The translations under genes and the position numbers were made by a program. Below are positions 43,201-54,434 of a DNA stretch of 64,000 nucleotides, piece after piece (position 1 is the first letter of the stretch; every line of letters starts with the position of its first letter). Source of the stretch: Tubiluchus corallicola (taxonomy: Eukaryota; Priapulida; Priapulimorpha; Priapulimorphida; Tubiluchidae); contig JAQGDQ010000054.1 in assembly GCA_030141605.1 (NCBI GenBank), positions 372,001 to 436,000 of the forward strand. The letters are read 5' to 3'. The notes under the pieces were generated by a model that ran no database searches, was not told where the DNA came from, and worked only from the letters and a program-made list of their open reading frames with translations.

Positions 43201-46200
43201 AGTGACACTTTGAGGTGGAGATCTTTCCCACCATCTTAAAATGTTTGGCATTGTGTTATCCCAACTGAAAACCAAATTTTATCATCAAAATTCCTGGGTA
43301 ATTGAGAAAGCTTAAATTGATAATGGCGTCAAGAAATGTGCCGGCATGGCAGATTCTCGAGGCATGGCGTCTTTGCCCTTTATTAACCTGGTTGCCAAAT
43401 CTGGTCAGCAAACAGGTTGTGTTACGCTCAAGTGAACACGCAACAGTTTTCTGTGAATGAATAGCTTTTGGGGCCATATGGTCTGCTAATTACCTTTGAG
43501 TAGCACATATAGGCATTCATTATAGTTAGGCTTCTCATCATGCATATAACACCCTAGGGCTATCTGTATGGTATTGAGGTAGCATAGTGCCTTTTGCCCT
43601 GCACAATGTTATTTCCGAAGTTTCTTGTTAAGGAAAATATATAGCCTCAGATTATAAGGTATGAAATGCTTCGTTATTCCATGATGTTATAAAAATATTT
43701 ATTGATCAGTAAACACTATGTAAACATATAGACTTTTCATAAATGCATCTATCATGTACTAATACTAATACTAAAATGTAGTTGATCATTTCTGATATAA
43801 TGTCGCAGGCTTTGATTTACTGACGTAAACTACTTATTGCGCATTATCATCTATGCATTGTAAATATCATCATGTGAATTGTGAATTAAATAACTATGTG
43901 CACACTGTAATCCCTTGAACTTGTTTTTTCTCAAGCATACAACATGAGTTAATCATGCTTAAATGTATATTTGTTCGGAAAACAAAGTTTAGTATTTGAA
44001 TTTGGGGCAAAATTTAAAGTTCATGATAACTTCTCCCTCTTTTATGACTGACACGTCAATAAAAATTCACAACTTTCACTTTGTGTTCAACAAATGCCTA
44101 ATTTTTTTTAAAACAAACTGTTTTAAAACAAGTTTGTATAAAAATTGTTGGTGCTGTTACTTGCCACAACATAATTGAAATTTGTTGTTCTAAATTCTCT
44201 AAAACAAACTCTCATCATATAATATCTGCCAGAGGTTTTTTCAATCAGTTGTAAACTGCAACCAAAAGCTTGAAAATGAAACATGCTTAGAAGAAAATCA
44301 CAAGACACTTTACAAGACAAATTACAAGAAACAGTATATATATATATATATATATACATAAATACAAGTGGTTTCACATATTTATATATAGAACCTCTTA
44401 AAAGTAAGTCGTGTCACAATAACTTAATTATAAATGTTCCAATTATAAATGCTGGCTGTATTTTTATTAAGTACAGAACTTTATCATAAGTATAGATAAA
44501 GTTTATATCTGCCAAGTGTAAAATACATAGGAAATAGTAAACATACCTATACTTGTTATACGATATAAACACTCCAAGTGCAAACGGACCAGCAAAACAT
44601 AAAAACAGAGGCCACAAGCTGAAAATACAATGTTAAATAAAAATATAAGCATCATAGAAAATTTAATAGGTTTCCTTAATTTACTAAATCAATAATTAAT
44701 TTAATTATTAAGCTAATTTATTAGCCTAATATATATTAACCCTTTCACTACAGAAGGTGGCACACTGCCGCCCAAGTTCAGGACTAAACACAGTCACCCA
44801 GGTCTGTTTATTTCACAGCTACAGCCATGGAAAAACATTATAAAAAAGTTAACAGCCATGGGATTGGGGTTGCTTCGCAACAAGTAACACTAACCAGCCA
44901 ATCAGCATCTGAAGCCATGTACATTCCGCAACTGTACTGTATAGTATGTTCTCATGCAAAATTGCTTGTTGGTAGTTGGCAAAAGGTATGTTTAGTTACT
45001 TGTTCTGCATTCCTATAAAATAATTGCTTATCATGGATTAGTAATATGACTTTAGTGAAAATTGGCTTCTAAATATATGTACGTGCTTATTTGTGTGTGT
45101 GTGTGTATGCGCATGCGTGCGTGCATGAGTGCATGTGTGCAACTGTGCATGTATACAAATAAAACTAATATGCAATATTAGTGTTAAATAACAAACAATT
45201 ATTTGTTTATTTACAAGATTCTTTTTAGTAGCACACCACAAGAAGTTATGGTCAAATGTGCAAAAGCCAAGCAAAAAAAGTGTTAAAAAGCAACTACGTA
45301 GCAAAAGGGTTAATTTTACTAAATATCTTAATTTTTCCAAACCCACTTTCTCAAATTTTATGAAAAAATACACAAGCAGCCTCAAGAAAAAATAGAATTG
45401 TGGAACTGTTTGGTGTCTTGGAAAAAAGTAAGCACACTCCCAAAAAAAGAGGAACAGTGTACAAAGTGCAAAGAATTTACTTAAGGAGATGTCAAAACGG
45501 TCAACCTATGAAATCAAAAGGGCATATTTCGAGGTTTCTTTCTTAACTTAATGCTGCAGAAATCCTTAAGGCTGGATAGGATAAACATTGGAGTGCTCTG
45601 ATGACTGGGGAATGCGACGATCTAGTGACGTAAGGCGCCTGCAGTTAAAGCAGAAGGTTAAAACTTAGATTGTGTTCCAACTTTAACGTTTAGTATCAAA
45701 ATTTAATTAACTTGGGAATTGTAACATCACTTTAGCTGGTGCCTAAGAACACCATGCAAGACAGTCAATCACCGTGTATCGTCTCGCCGGATTACTGCAG
45801 TACCATCCATCATACTGCACTGCTGCATACTACAGCATGGCGAATAAATAAATCTAAATTTACTGTGGTATCGCGGCGCCACAGTACATGGACAGTACAT
45901 TGAGCCTGTACACGGGGATGTCGATCAAGTACATTAGTTTATGCTGTAATATTGATTTTGTTATGTACTGTGCTATGTGGAATAAACAAATCTTGAATCT
46001 TGCGAGAATATTCCATGTACAGGATATCTGATCACATAATTTACCATTTACTATCTCCTAAGATCTCTTGTCAGGGCTTTTGCCATCCCATCTCTACACA
46101 CTTTACATAGTTTGTTGTAATTGTGTTATAAATATATTGGAGATAAATAAACTTTTGAATTGAATTGATTAAGGTGCATTAGTGCCCTAAGGACACCCAG

Positions 46201-47360
46201 GGCCTGGTGCCCCTGAGTTGCCACATCCACGTTTCGCCACTCAACGCATATATATATATATATATATATTTGAGTGATATAAGTGATGACATTATATCAG
46301 GTGGCGCTGAAAAAATGTCCGGAAGTCTCGACTACAATAATATTTGAAACAAATGCACTACAAAGTTGAAATTTCACAGCATGACACTAGAATACATTAA
46401 CTTTTGGCTGTGAAAGTTACAAAGTTTATAATTTGAGTACTTTTTAAGTTATGGCTAAAAAGCTCTTGCGTGTTAAAAATTAAATGTCTGAACAATGTCA
46501 GCTATAATCGTTGGCCGCTTTAACGTATAAAGTATTCTGTACATACAGCAGCAAAACAATAAAGAAATCAACCAGTTTACATCAAGGGTTTTGCCAAAGA
46601 AAATAAAGCACTGATAAAAATTCGTTGCAAAGAAAAAATGGGATTTAATTATATATATAGCTGTTTGATGCAGAGGAACTATAGACAAAATTGTTGAGCG
46701 TTGGTAAAAAAAGGAATAAATAGGAACTATTTTGGAAGAAATAGTTGTCTAGTTAGCAGGAAAAATGCTGGACGCATAAATCACTTAGTGTAAATTTTAA
46801 CAATAGTGACAAAATTTTTACAGCATTTATTTTTTGACTTGTTGATTTAAAACTTCTGCATCTTTTTGTTGTTTGTACATAAACGAATGTAACGTCAATA
46901 AGGTAATTTTCAAGCGATGGCGTCATTTTCGTATTAAAATATTGTATCAAAATTTCAACACATTTTTGCGCCACTTGATACACAAAACAAACTCTATATT
47001 GCTCTAGATAAAATTTGTCATTCAAATTCTTTGACTTCAAAATGAAATTTTAATTAAATAAGTCAGCCACAAAAACGATAGCCAACAGAAAAAACTGTCA
47101 TTCTCCTGCAGCCCTCTAGGTCATGTTTTCAATTTATTTTTTGCATTAATCCAGCTCTGCTTCTTGTGCTGGGTTCCAGGGGCTCACTATTATTGATTTT
47201 CAAAAAAAAAACTATTAAAAATCTAAATTTACCAGTACACGGCGTAACTCAAAATAACCAAGACAAGGCAACAAGTTGGAATAACTAAACTATAATGATC
47301 GTGAAAATGTCTTTTCACTTTACTTAAAAGAAAATTTTCAACACACTCTACATCATCCAT
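19284..47360 (-). CDS. SNX14: Sorting nexin-14 (SNX14), complete, 25 coding exons
   Basis: Reconstructed 5' to 3' exons: 47233-47360, 44547-44618, 43136-43264, 41920-42042, 41313-41400, 39975-40237, 39501-39576, 39270-39314, 37333-37416, 36981-37095, 36146-36301, 35387-35511, 35084-35142, 29799-29824, 27686-27741, 26090-26270, 24114-24197, 23472-23572, 23114-23257, 22158-22277, 21718-21862, 20886-21050, 19927-20022, 19550-19641, 19284-19388. They sum to 2,778 nt, 925 codons plus TAG, close to the roughly 946-residue vertebrate protein, and every phase joins. Domain order (two N-terminal membrane segments, PXA, RGS, PX, PXC) is that of SNX14, the RGS-PX protein that anchors in the ER and tethers it to lipid droplets. 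The ATG at 47360 was chosen because it has A at -3 and G at +4 and places about 24 residues before the first membrane segment; the upstream open frame has no ATG. All introns are GT-AG except intron 22 (GC-AG). SNX13 or SNX25 are the alternatives, but the PX and C-terminal matches favour SNX14. Confidence 0.93.
20044..20415. mobile_element. Foldback MITE in SNX14 intron 22
   Basis: The left end CCTTTTCACAGTTTC matches the reverse complement of the right end CCTTTTCGCAGTTCT, and further in the motif AAAGGTTAAGTG is repeated in inverted orientation (about 20089 and 20365), so long imperfect inverted repeats frame 372 bp. The element starts about 21 bp upstream of the exon 23 acceptor. No clear target duplication could be read; the superfamily is undetermined. 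Confidence 0.55.
20424..20833. repeat. Dispersed repeat, copy 1 (SNX14 intron 22)
   Basis: About 410 bp, from AGTAAACTAATTACTAATAA to GGTAGCCATTG, matching 24601-24998 in the same orientation with scattered substitutions and small indels. It ends about 50 bp from exon 22. No terminal inverted repeats are seen. A shorter related stretch (GTGTCTCAACCATGTT...) lies near 24428, so the unit is part of a repeat family. Confidence 0.8.
23472..26270 (-). CDS. SNX14: SNX14 exons 16-18: PX domain
   Basis: The PX domain runs from about residue 540 ([12 protein letters not shown]) through [32 protein letters not shown] (R587, R588, Y589, F592, the PX signature strand), [17 protein letters not shown] and [12 protein letters not shown]. 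In phosphoinositide-binding PX domains the RR(Y/F) arginine contacts the 3-phosphate. The basic pair is kept, but SNX14 PX domains are known as poor PI3P binders, so membrane specificity cannot be read from this alone. Intron 16 (24198-26089) contains a hAT-type MITE with a nested repeat. Confidence 0.9.
24474..25316. mobile_element. Non-autonomous hAT-like element in SNX14 intron 16
   Basis: The right end reads TGCACACCCCTA, a common hAT-type terminus, and the left end TATGGGTGAGCAT matches its reverse complement at 11 of 13 positions. The internal ends share AATTCGAA-rich sequence. Flanking 8-mers (acgagcaa and atgacaaa) agree at only 5 of 8, so the duplication has decayed or the boundary is off. 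A 398-bp dispersed repeat is nested inside. Confidence 0.45.
24601..24998. repeat. Dispersed repeat, copy 2 (SNX14 intron 16)
   Basis: Second copy of the repeat at 20424-20833, same orientation, located inside the hAT-like element in intron 16. Neighbouring sequences differ abruptly at both ends. Confidence 0.8.
26734..27123. mobile_element. 390-bp hAT-type MITE in SNX14 intron 15
   Basis: Left terminus TAAGGGTCTGTAA and the reverse complement of the right terminus, TAGGGCTCTGCAA, agree at 10 of 13 positions. The flanking 8-mers gaagcaat (26726-26733) and gaagcaac (27124-27131) form a 7/8 target-site duplication, the length expected for hAT. The interior is rich in TCTCG/TCTTG motifs on both sides and has no coding capacity. 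Confidence 0.75.
27686..29824 (-). CDS. SNX14: SNX14 exons 14-15: linker, including a 26-nt microexon
   Basis: Exon 15 (27686-27741, 56 nt) encodes an acidic linker ([18 protein letters not shown]) with clean splice sites. Exon 13 ends in phase 2 and exon 15 starts needing one upstream base, so a piece of length 2 mod 3 must lie between them. The segment 29799-29824 fits: 26 nt, polypyrimidine tract plus AG acceptor on its 5' side and GTAACA donor, giving SSSLSKYSD-type serine-rich sequence. With it the whole gene is in frame. Another small exon inside intron 13 or 14 cannot be excluded. Confidence 0.55.
31447..31614. repeat. 81-bp tandem duplication inside the old hAT
   Basis: Two copies with period 81 bp (for example GCGCATTTT at 31526 and 31607). 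On the minus strand each copy reads as a 27-residue unit containing [16 protein letters not shown], so the duplication preserves frame. It could be an original transposase repeat or a late slip. Confidence 0.75.
32751..32848. repeat. Degenerate (CCATA/CCATG/CTATA)n microsatellite
   Basis: A run of CCATA, CCATG and ACTAT pentamer-like units inside the degenerate hAT element of SNX14 intron 13. Confidence 0.85.
35084..37416 (-). CDS. SNX14: SNX14 exons 9-13: RGS-like domain
   Basis: Exon 9 is a proline-containing linker. Exons 10-12 give the RGS-homology helices: [19 protein letters not shown], then [37 protein letters not shown], and exon 12 with [18 protein letters not shown] and CPMFHHSDD. 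Exon 13 ([18 protein letters not shown]) closes the domain. In SNX14 this domain is reported to interact with G-alpha-s poorly or without GAP activity; nothing in the sequence decides that here. Confidence 0.88.
38512..38590. repeat. (TCA)n microsatellite in SNX14 intron 8
   Basis: Imperfect TCA/ACC triplet tract. Related CCA/ACC triplets lie at about 38248-38266 in the same intron. Confidence 0.85.
39270..42042 (-). CDS. SNX14: SNX14 exons 4-8: PXA domain
   Basis: Exons 4-8 encode about residues 111-308. The PXA domain begins near [10 protein letters not shown] and HYIYPWY in exon 4. It continues through [15 protein letters not shown] and [12 protein letters not shown] (exon 5), the long exon 6 starting [13 protein letters not shown] and containing [14 protein letters not shown] and [11 protein letters not shown], and ends with [20 protein letters not shown] (exon 7) and [12 protein letters not shown] (exon 8). 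PXA is an all-helical domain found with PX in the SNX13/14/19/25 group. Introns 4-7 are short; intron 5 holds a hAT-type MITE and intron 7 (186 bp) a SINE-like fragment. Confidence 0.9.
39340..39420 (+). mobile_element. SINE-like tRNA-derived fragment in SNX14 intron 7
   Basis: Contains ATTGGTGGAACTGCTCAACC, A-box-like, and about 35 bp later GGGTTCAATTCCCC, a good B-box within a T-arm-like palindrome (GGG...CCC). It occupies much of a 186-bp intron. The anticodon region is not foldable as a normal tRNA. Confidence 0.35.
40638..41248. mobile_element. 611-bp hAT-type MITE in SNX14 intron 5
   Basis: Left end CAGGGATGTTA and the reverse complement of the right end, CAGGGACGTTA, differ at one of eleven positions. 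Direct repeats gtaacaaac flank it at 40629-40637 and 41249-41257, consistent with an 8-bp hAT duplication plus one chance base. It ends 64 bp from the donor of exon 5. Non-coding interior. Confidence 0.75.
43136..47360 (-). CDS. SNX14: SNX14 exons 1-3: membrane anchor and Cys/His cluster
   Basis: Residues 25-43 (exon 1) and 44-63 (exon 2) are hydrophobic and should form the ER membrane hairpin or pair of helices. Intron 1 (44619-47232) splits them and carries several mobile elements. Exon 3 encodes residues 67-110, rich in Trp (WW at 78-79) and ending in the cluster C98-x2-C101-x4-C106-x2-H109. As I recall the vertebrate protein, the same Cys/His spacing occurs there just before the PXA domain, so the cluster looks conserved. 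Whether it binds metal is inference. Confidence 0.88.
44335..44356. repeat. (TA)n microsatellite
   Basis: Eleven TA dinucleotides in SNX14 intron 2. Confidence 0.9.
44740..45309. mobile_element. piggyBac-like MITE in SNX14 intron 1
   Basis: The 570-bp segment begins CCCTTTCACTACA and ends in the reverse complement of CCCTTTTGCTACG (10 of 13 identical) and is flanked on both sides by TTAA (44736-44739 and 45310-45313), the obligatory piggyBac target duplication. It encodes no transposase. It contains a (TG)n tract at 45092-45107. Confidence 0.75.
45820..46170 (+). mobile_element. Possible 5'-truncated LINE 3' tails
   Basis: Three successive A/T-rich termini resembling retroposon tails with AATAAA-like signals: CGAATAAATAAATC near 45841, GGAATAAACAAATCTTGAATC near 45979, and GATAAATAAACTTTTGAATTGAATTGA near 46142. 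Short tandem units such as GAATT at the 3' end are typical of CR1/L2-type elements. No coding sequence is preserved here, so assignment is tentative. Confidence 0.3.
46248..46269. repeat. (AT)n microsatellite
   Basis: AT dinucleotide run just left of the mariner-like MITE in SNX14 intron 1. Confidence 0.9.
46297..46978. mobile_element. mariner-like MITE in SNX14 intron 1
   Basis: The left end TCAGGTGGCGCTGAAAAAAT matches the reverse complement of the right end, TCAAGTGGCGCAAAAATGT, allowing a three-base gap. Both sides are flanked by TA (46295-46296 and 46979-46980), as for Tc1/mariner or pogo insertions. The 682-bp interior has no recognisable transposase. Confidence 0.65.
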
Positions 47361-47772
47361 GTTTGTTTGTGTGAGGGCAGCACTGTGAAAATGTTCTCTT
47401 GTTAATTCTCTTTTTGCTGCTTCCAAAACAGTCGGTATGGTAAAATTATTATTTCGATATAAATCTCTTTTAATCTTCAACACTCCCCAGTAAATTCGAA
47501 CACGGATGGTTTAAGATGAAACACAAAGCATCAATTCGTATATTATTAAAAATATGAAATACAGCGTGCCCTTTTATTAGGTGAAATTCTCTCATTTACT
47601 AGATTGAGTTGTACAATTTTTTGCATTAAACTCATCGAAATTGCTTGCGAGAAAAAAAACATTATGAATGCCTCGCCCTATATTTAGTAGTTCTGAAACT
47701 AATTATAATATTTGTGTCTTTAATGTGTGTTTTGTGTGTCACAAGATATGACTAAATAATGTAAATTATACG

Positions 47773-48188
47773 TTGGCCAGCAAGGCCCATAATGTAATTA
47801 AGAAGAACTTGTGTGTGTTGTGTACTAATGTTGATTGTCTAACCAGCACATTTAATGAGTTCAGAAGTGCAATCTACGACCTTGATCCAGATGTTAAGTT
47901 TTTATACGAAATCAAACCAAAGAATGCTATTTATCCACTAACAGCAAGTGAACTTGTACTTTCTCATTATGAATGTTTCCCAGAGTTAGCGGCAGAGGAA
48001 TAATACTTTATGTTAAAGCACCATTCATTCATACAAACTACTCAAGTATCATATCCAGGGTAGCTGGTCAAAACGACAAGATGTATTTTCATTCAGAGTT
48101 GTCGATCAGTTGAACAGGCTCCCAGCAAATGTAGTTGAGGCAACAAACATTGAGCAATTTGTGGCATGTCTTGACATGTGCTGGTAAC
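47773..48188 (+). mobile_element. CR1/L2-type LINE remnant, internally deleted
   Basis: The plus strand starts with an endonuclease-like N terminus (KKNLCVLCTNVDCLTS, then PDVKFLYEIKPKNAIYPLTA), shifts frame to GRGIILYVKAPFIH, then passes directly into a segment matching the extreme C terminus of the LINE reverse-transcriptase protein (FSFRVVDQLNRLPANVVEAT, IEQFVACLDMCW, stop). The reverse-transcriptase core is absent, so about 2-3 kb have been deleted. Assignment to CR1/L2-type rests on the endonuclease opening and the WNxLP-like C-terminal motif. Confidence 0.7.
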
Positions 48189-48531
48189 GGAATCTTTCAG
48201 CATTCATAGATCCCATGTTAACCCAATGTGAACAAGATGCCCGTGTGGCATGACCTCCCTGTATCTACAGTGGTGCCACTATATTAACATCTCAGTTACA
48301 GCAAGTTTATTATAGTGTAGGGCAAGTAGCACATCTGTTAATGCCCCTATCTCTGGATTATTGATGCAACTTTTAATGACAGTGCTACATTCCATATATG
48401 GCATGATTTGTTTATATGTCGGCAGCAACAGTTAACTGCATTGTTAATTGATATTTTGCTAGGGGTATGAGTCCCTACTAACAAATCGCTTTTAAATTAT
48501 TTGGCCTGGTCCGTGCTTGTCTGCCACATTA

Positions 48532-48820
48532 TTTCTGTAATGCAGTGGTCTGCAAGTGACCATATGACTGACGCATATTCCCTAATGGAACAACTGCTTC
48601 ACGGAGAGAAATAATTACTGCGGTATTTCTTGGTATAATATAACGCATGATCATACCAGTGCGACGGCTACTCTTGTGATTCACAAAGGCATTCCATTTG
48701 AGGTAGTTGGTGAATAATATTACCCCCAAGTCTCTAATGCAACTTTTTTCTCCTATTTGTACATCATTAGAAAAATAAGGATTTGTAGATTTAGGGTTTC
48801 TTTGTTCAAGGGCATTAACC
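48532..48820 (-). mobile_element. LINE reverse-transcriptase C-terminal fragment
   Basis: On the minus strand an in-frame stretch reads RNPKSTNPYFSNDVQIGEKS, CIRDLGVILFTNYLKWNAFV, then RTGMIMRYIIP and LQTTALQK. The DLGV...LKWN...H motif with the following aromatic/basic helix is the signature of the region after the catalytic palm in CR1/L2/RTE-type LINE proteins. It is truncated at both ends and opposite in orientation to the fragment at 47773-48188. Confidence 0.7.
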
Positions 48821-49449
48821 GTTACCTACACTTAGTGTAAAAAAATCTGGATGACGAAAAACCTGGGTGTCTAAGAGCCTTGTGAGCAGCATTCTGCTAA
48901 AGTAATTCAAGAAATCTTAGCAATTTTGTCGAAACTACCAGTTTGAATTGTAATGCTGTGCATGTTATTAGATGCTACAGTAGTAGGATTTTATGAGTTG
49001 GACATGCTTAAACTGAATGCGGTAGCATTTGTATATTTGAAGTAGGACAAAATTATCAAAAAAGGTAGTGATTTTTATGTAAAATTTAAAAGTAAAGGAA
49101 ATTATAATTACCTTCATATTTACTACCGAATCGCTTCTGCAGGCGAAACTAAACCGTATTTGTTTAAAAATCGCCACTGGATTGGGTTGGATCTTAAGTA
49201 ATATCAAATACCAGCTGATCAAATTGAACCAGAGCTCCGATGTGATTTCAGTGCTCCGGTTTTGGCTGAACTTTGTGAGATCCCTATTGCTTTTACACAT
49301 GCTAGCTTAACTGTTTAGCTTTGAGGACAGCTTCACATTCTAAAGATGTCAGCCTGCCCAAGATAGTGTTAATAATTAATTTGTTGAAAAATTATGTTTT
49401 TCTGGTCTTTGTGTCATGACCTCAGTGATGTATCTATGTTGTACATTAA

Positions 49450-51885
<2,436 letters not shown>

Positions 51886-52014
51886 CATCAATTATCTATA
51901 TGTATTAGTTGTCAAGAAAAAAAGAAAAAACACATTGTACATAATGAAGTCGGTGCTTTATTTTATATTCATTTGAGCTTGTTCAACACAAAGAACAATT
52001 TTTTTTCCTTTAAA

Positions 52015-52020
52015 AATAAA
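52015..52020 (+). promoter_or_regulatory. Poly(A) signal of RPS15A
   Basis: AATAAA 130 bp after the RPS15A stop codon, in a T-rich then A-rich context typical of a short ribosomal-protein 3' UTR. Confidence 0.7.
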
Positions 52021-52075
52021 ACTCTATGTTTACAGTGCCGTGCACACCTAAGAAAGATGTGTAAATTTGAAAGTA

Positions 52076-53240
52076 CAGTCCAATTCCAGGTAATACAATT
52101 CGATTTATAACAAAACTATCAGTAGTATAATAGAAGCTATGTAATCGCATATGGTCACAAACTGGTTATTACAAAACCTGTTTTGTGTGACATTTTCCCA
52201 ATGTTCGCTAATAGATGCTCTTCGCCTAGTCTAGTTGATTGTTTTTACAACCCATTATGAATACATTTGCATGAATTGGCCAGCGCAATATTTGTCGTAG
52301 TTTAAACTTTAAAGGTGATTTAAATTAGTCAATATTCAGTGATTGTCCCAAACTTTCAATGTACAATACCATTGGCAACAGCTAAAAAAAATTAGGAATA
52401 AAGACTGAAGGAATTTCTTTAGAATGGAACATACAAGTAATTTGTGAAGCAGAAAAATGAAAATCTGACAAAAAGACTGTTATCGCAAAAGATGTGGGTC
52501 TTAAAAATGTAGCCACTCTTGCTACTGTATTAAAAAAAAAATTGAGAAATATGAAAAAAGTCAGCAGTAAGAAAATGGCTGTGGCTTGGTCAACACAAAA
52601 ATCTGTAGGCGGCTCAAAATCTCATTCACAAAAAATTCTAATCAGTGGGCCTATTCTACAGGAAAAAGCAGAATTTTCTAGAAAAATGCATAGAGAATTT
52701 CAAAGGGCAGGGTGGCTGGACAAATTGAAACAGCATTATGACAGAGCTTTTAAGACTGCAGAGAATCTGACATTGATCCGGAGTGCATGAAGCAGTGCCA
52801 CCGTGACATATATATATATATATATATAAAACGCAGATGAGACTGGTCTATGTTTTCGTATGTTACCTGATAAAAATGTGATGTTTAAAGGTGATTCGTG
52901 CAACCTGTGAAGATCGAAATGTTTTTGCCGTATTATAACGACTCCTGAATTTTGGTACAGGAGTCGAATATTTCATTTCGACAGACAATGCCTTGAGATT
53001 TGTGGATGAACCTTTGAAAGATGAAATATTTTGCAGTTTTGTCAAGTACCAGTTACTGGCGAGGATGGTGACGATGATGATCCAGAGCCTGAATTAGCAC
53101 CCATAATCTGTGAAACGATTCTGTATATGAAAAGACTGCAAAACTTTGTAGAAATTCACACCAACAAAATGGCAATGCAATGCGAAGTTCAAGTTCAACT
53201 GACTTTATTGCAAACTTTGCTTGTGAGAATGCAAAACTGA
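52076..53240 (+). pseudogene. pogo/Tigger transposon remnant A
   Basis: A possible 5' end, CAGTCCAATTCCAGG preceded by TA, is at 52076. From about 52420 the plus strand encodes a decayed CENP-B-type DNA-binding region (VIAKDVGLKNVATLATVLKK, then ILISGPILQEKAEFSRKMH and GWLDKLKQHYD). After a (TA)n insertion, about 52838-52915 reads NADETGLCFRMLPDKNVMFK, the segment carrying the first catalytic Asp (NADE) of Tigger transposases. A further deletion joins this to an acidic C-terminal stretch (EDGDDDDPEPELAP). Stops and frame changes make it nonfunctional; the other catalytic Asp region is missing. Confidence 0.7.
52808..52828. repeat. (AT)n microsatellite
   Basis: AT dinucleotide run interrupting the Tigger A remnant. 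Confidence 0.9.
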
Positions 53241-53299
53241 GTAAAATTACTGATTTTAAGTAATAAAATATGAGTGACTTAATTGTAGCACATTTCTAC

Positions 53300-53437
53300 T
53301 TTGATGGAATTTCTTCTGATAAACAATGTAATTTAAAATAATCATTCAAATTAGTCTAGGTTCAAATCTTTGATGGAGTTTCTTCTGATAAACGATGTAA
53401 TTTAAATTAATCATTCAAATAAGTCTAGGTTCAAATC
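53300..53437. repeat. 69-bp unit duplicated in tandem, with B-box-like core
   Basis: Two adjacent copies (53300-53368 and 53369-53437) differ at about five positions. Each ends in AGTCTAGGTTCAAATC, which contains a pol III B-box-like GGTTCAAATC. It could derive from a SINE or tRNA-like head that was duplicated. No cloverleaf is evident. Confidence 0.85.
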
Positions 53438-54012
53438 CCAAAAGTGTCACAGATTTTTTTTACTTCAATTGTCACACTGATATTTACAGTGTAAGCCTTC
53501 ATTGCTGCATACAAACAACTGCCGGCAGTCGAATTGTTGACTGCGAAAACCTTCCAACTTTGACAAAGATTCTCCCTTTTAGTTTAAATCACTACTATTT
53601 GTTACTGCCGGTCTTCCCTTCCCTAAACAGCTAGGCTTTGCTTACACCTATCCAATTGTAATATAATAACAGTGGCTTTAGTAGCATTTTGTTGACTAGG
53701 CAGGTGTTTAACTCTGTGATGTGCTGCTGCTAGACTGACTGACTGGCAACATGCTGATACAATTTTGCAATACCCGTGGGAAATGGCGGGGGTGGGATAA
53801 ATAAGTTTAAATTATGTTCACTGATCAAAAGAAAACTGGAGTAGCAACTACTAATGGCAGACTATAAAAGTAACATATTATGAGTTAGTAAAAATCCATG
53901 TAATGGATAGTATGAAATGTGTTTAATACAAAAAAGATATATTGGCTTTTTGAAAATTGTATTACCGGAAATTGACTGTATGTCAAAAGTATAACAAAGC
54001 AATAACCACTGT
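53438..54012. other. Gap between Tigger remnant and hAT element
   Basis: No gene or clear element. A short palindrome GCAGTCGAATTGTTGACTGC is at about 53526. Otherwise unremarkable AT-rich sequence. Confidence 0.4.
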
Positions 54013-54020
54013 AATTCAGT
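54013..54020. repeat. Left target-site duplication of hAT element
   Basis: AATTCAGT, identical to the 8-mer at 57157-57164 on the far side of the element. Confidence 0.92.
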
Positions 54021-54030
54021 CAGGGTTGGC

Positions 54031-54117
54031 AATCCCGTTGAATCCCGTTTCCCGGGATCCCGGCACATTTGGCCAATCCCGGGAGTACAATTATAATCCC
54101 GGGATCCCGCGGGATTA
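54031..54117. repeat. Left subterminal CCCG array of hAT element
   Basis: Several AATCCCG and CCCGGGATCCCG motifs on both strands within 100 bp of the left end. Subterminal repeats of this type are transposase-binding sites in characterised hAT elements; binding here is inferred. Confidence 0.65.
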
Positions 54118-54434
54118 ATTAAAAAATAATACTTATTATGTAGATACAATCCGCATGTTCTCACTCCGCTGCATGTGCGTGTATTGGCATGTCGATCGCC
54201 TAGGCAACTAACTAGGCATAGGCAGTACAGTACAGCAGCTCAGCTACACGGGTAATTCAGTTCAGATATAGCATTGTCATTGTTTTAGTAGCCGGCGAGT
54301 GAGTGAGACGCATAGGAAGGAATATTGACATTTGAAATTTGTAGTATTGTGTGGACTGTGTGCGACGTTGCCTTATACTGCCTGATTCTGATTGTGCATC
54401 TTGTTCTGTGATTGGTGTCTCTGTTCTGAGTTTT

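Noticed and set aside
45038-45385. 115-codon minus-strand frame with His/Thr repeats
   Set aside because: Arises from the (TG)n tract inside the piggyBac-like MITE.
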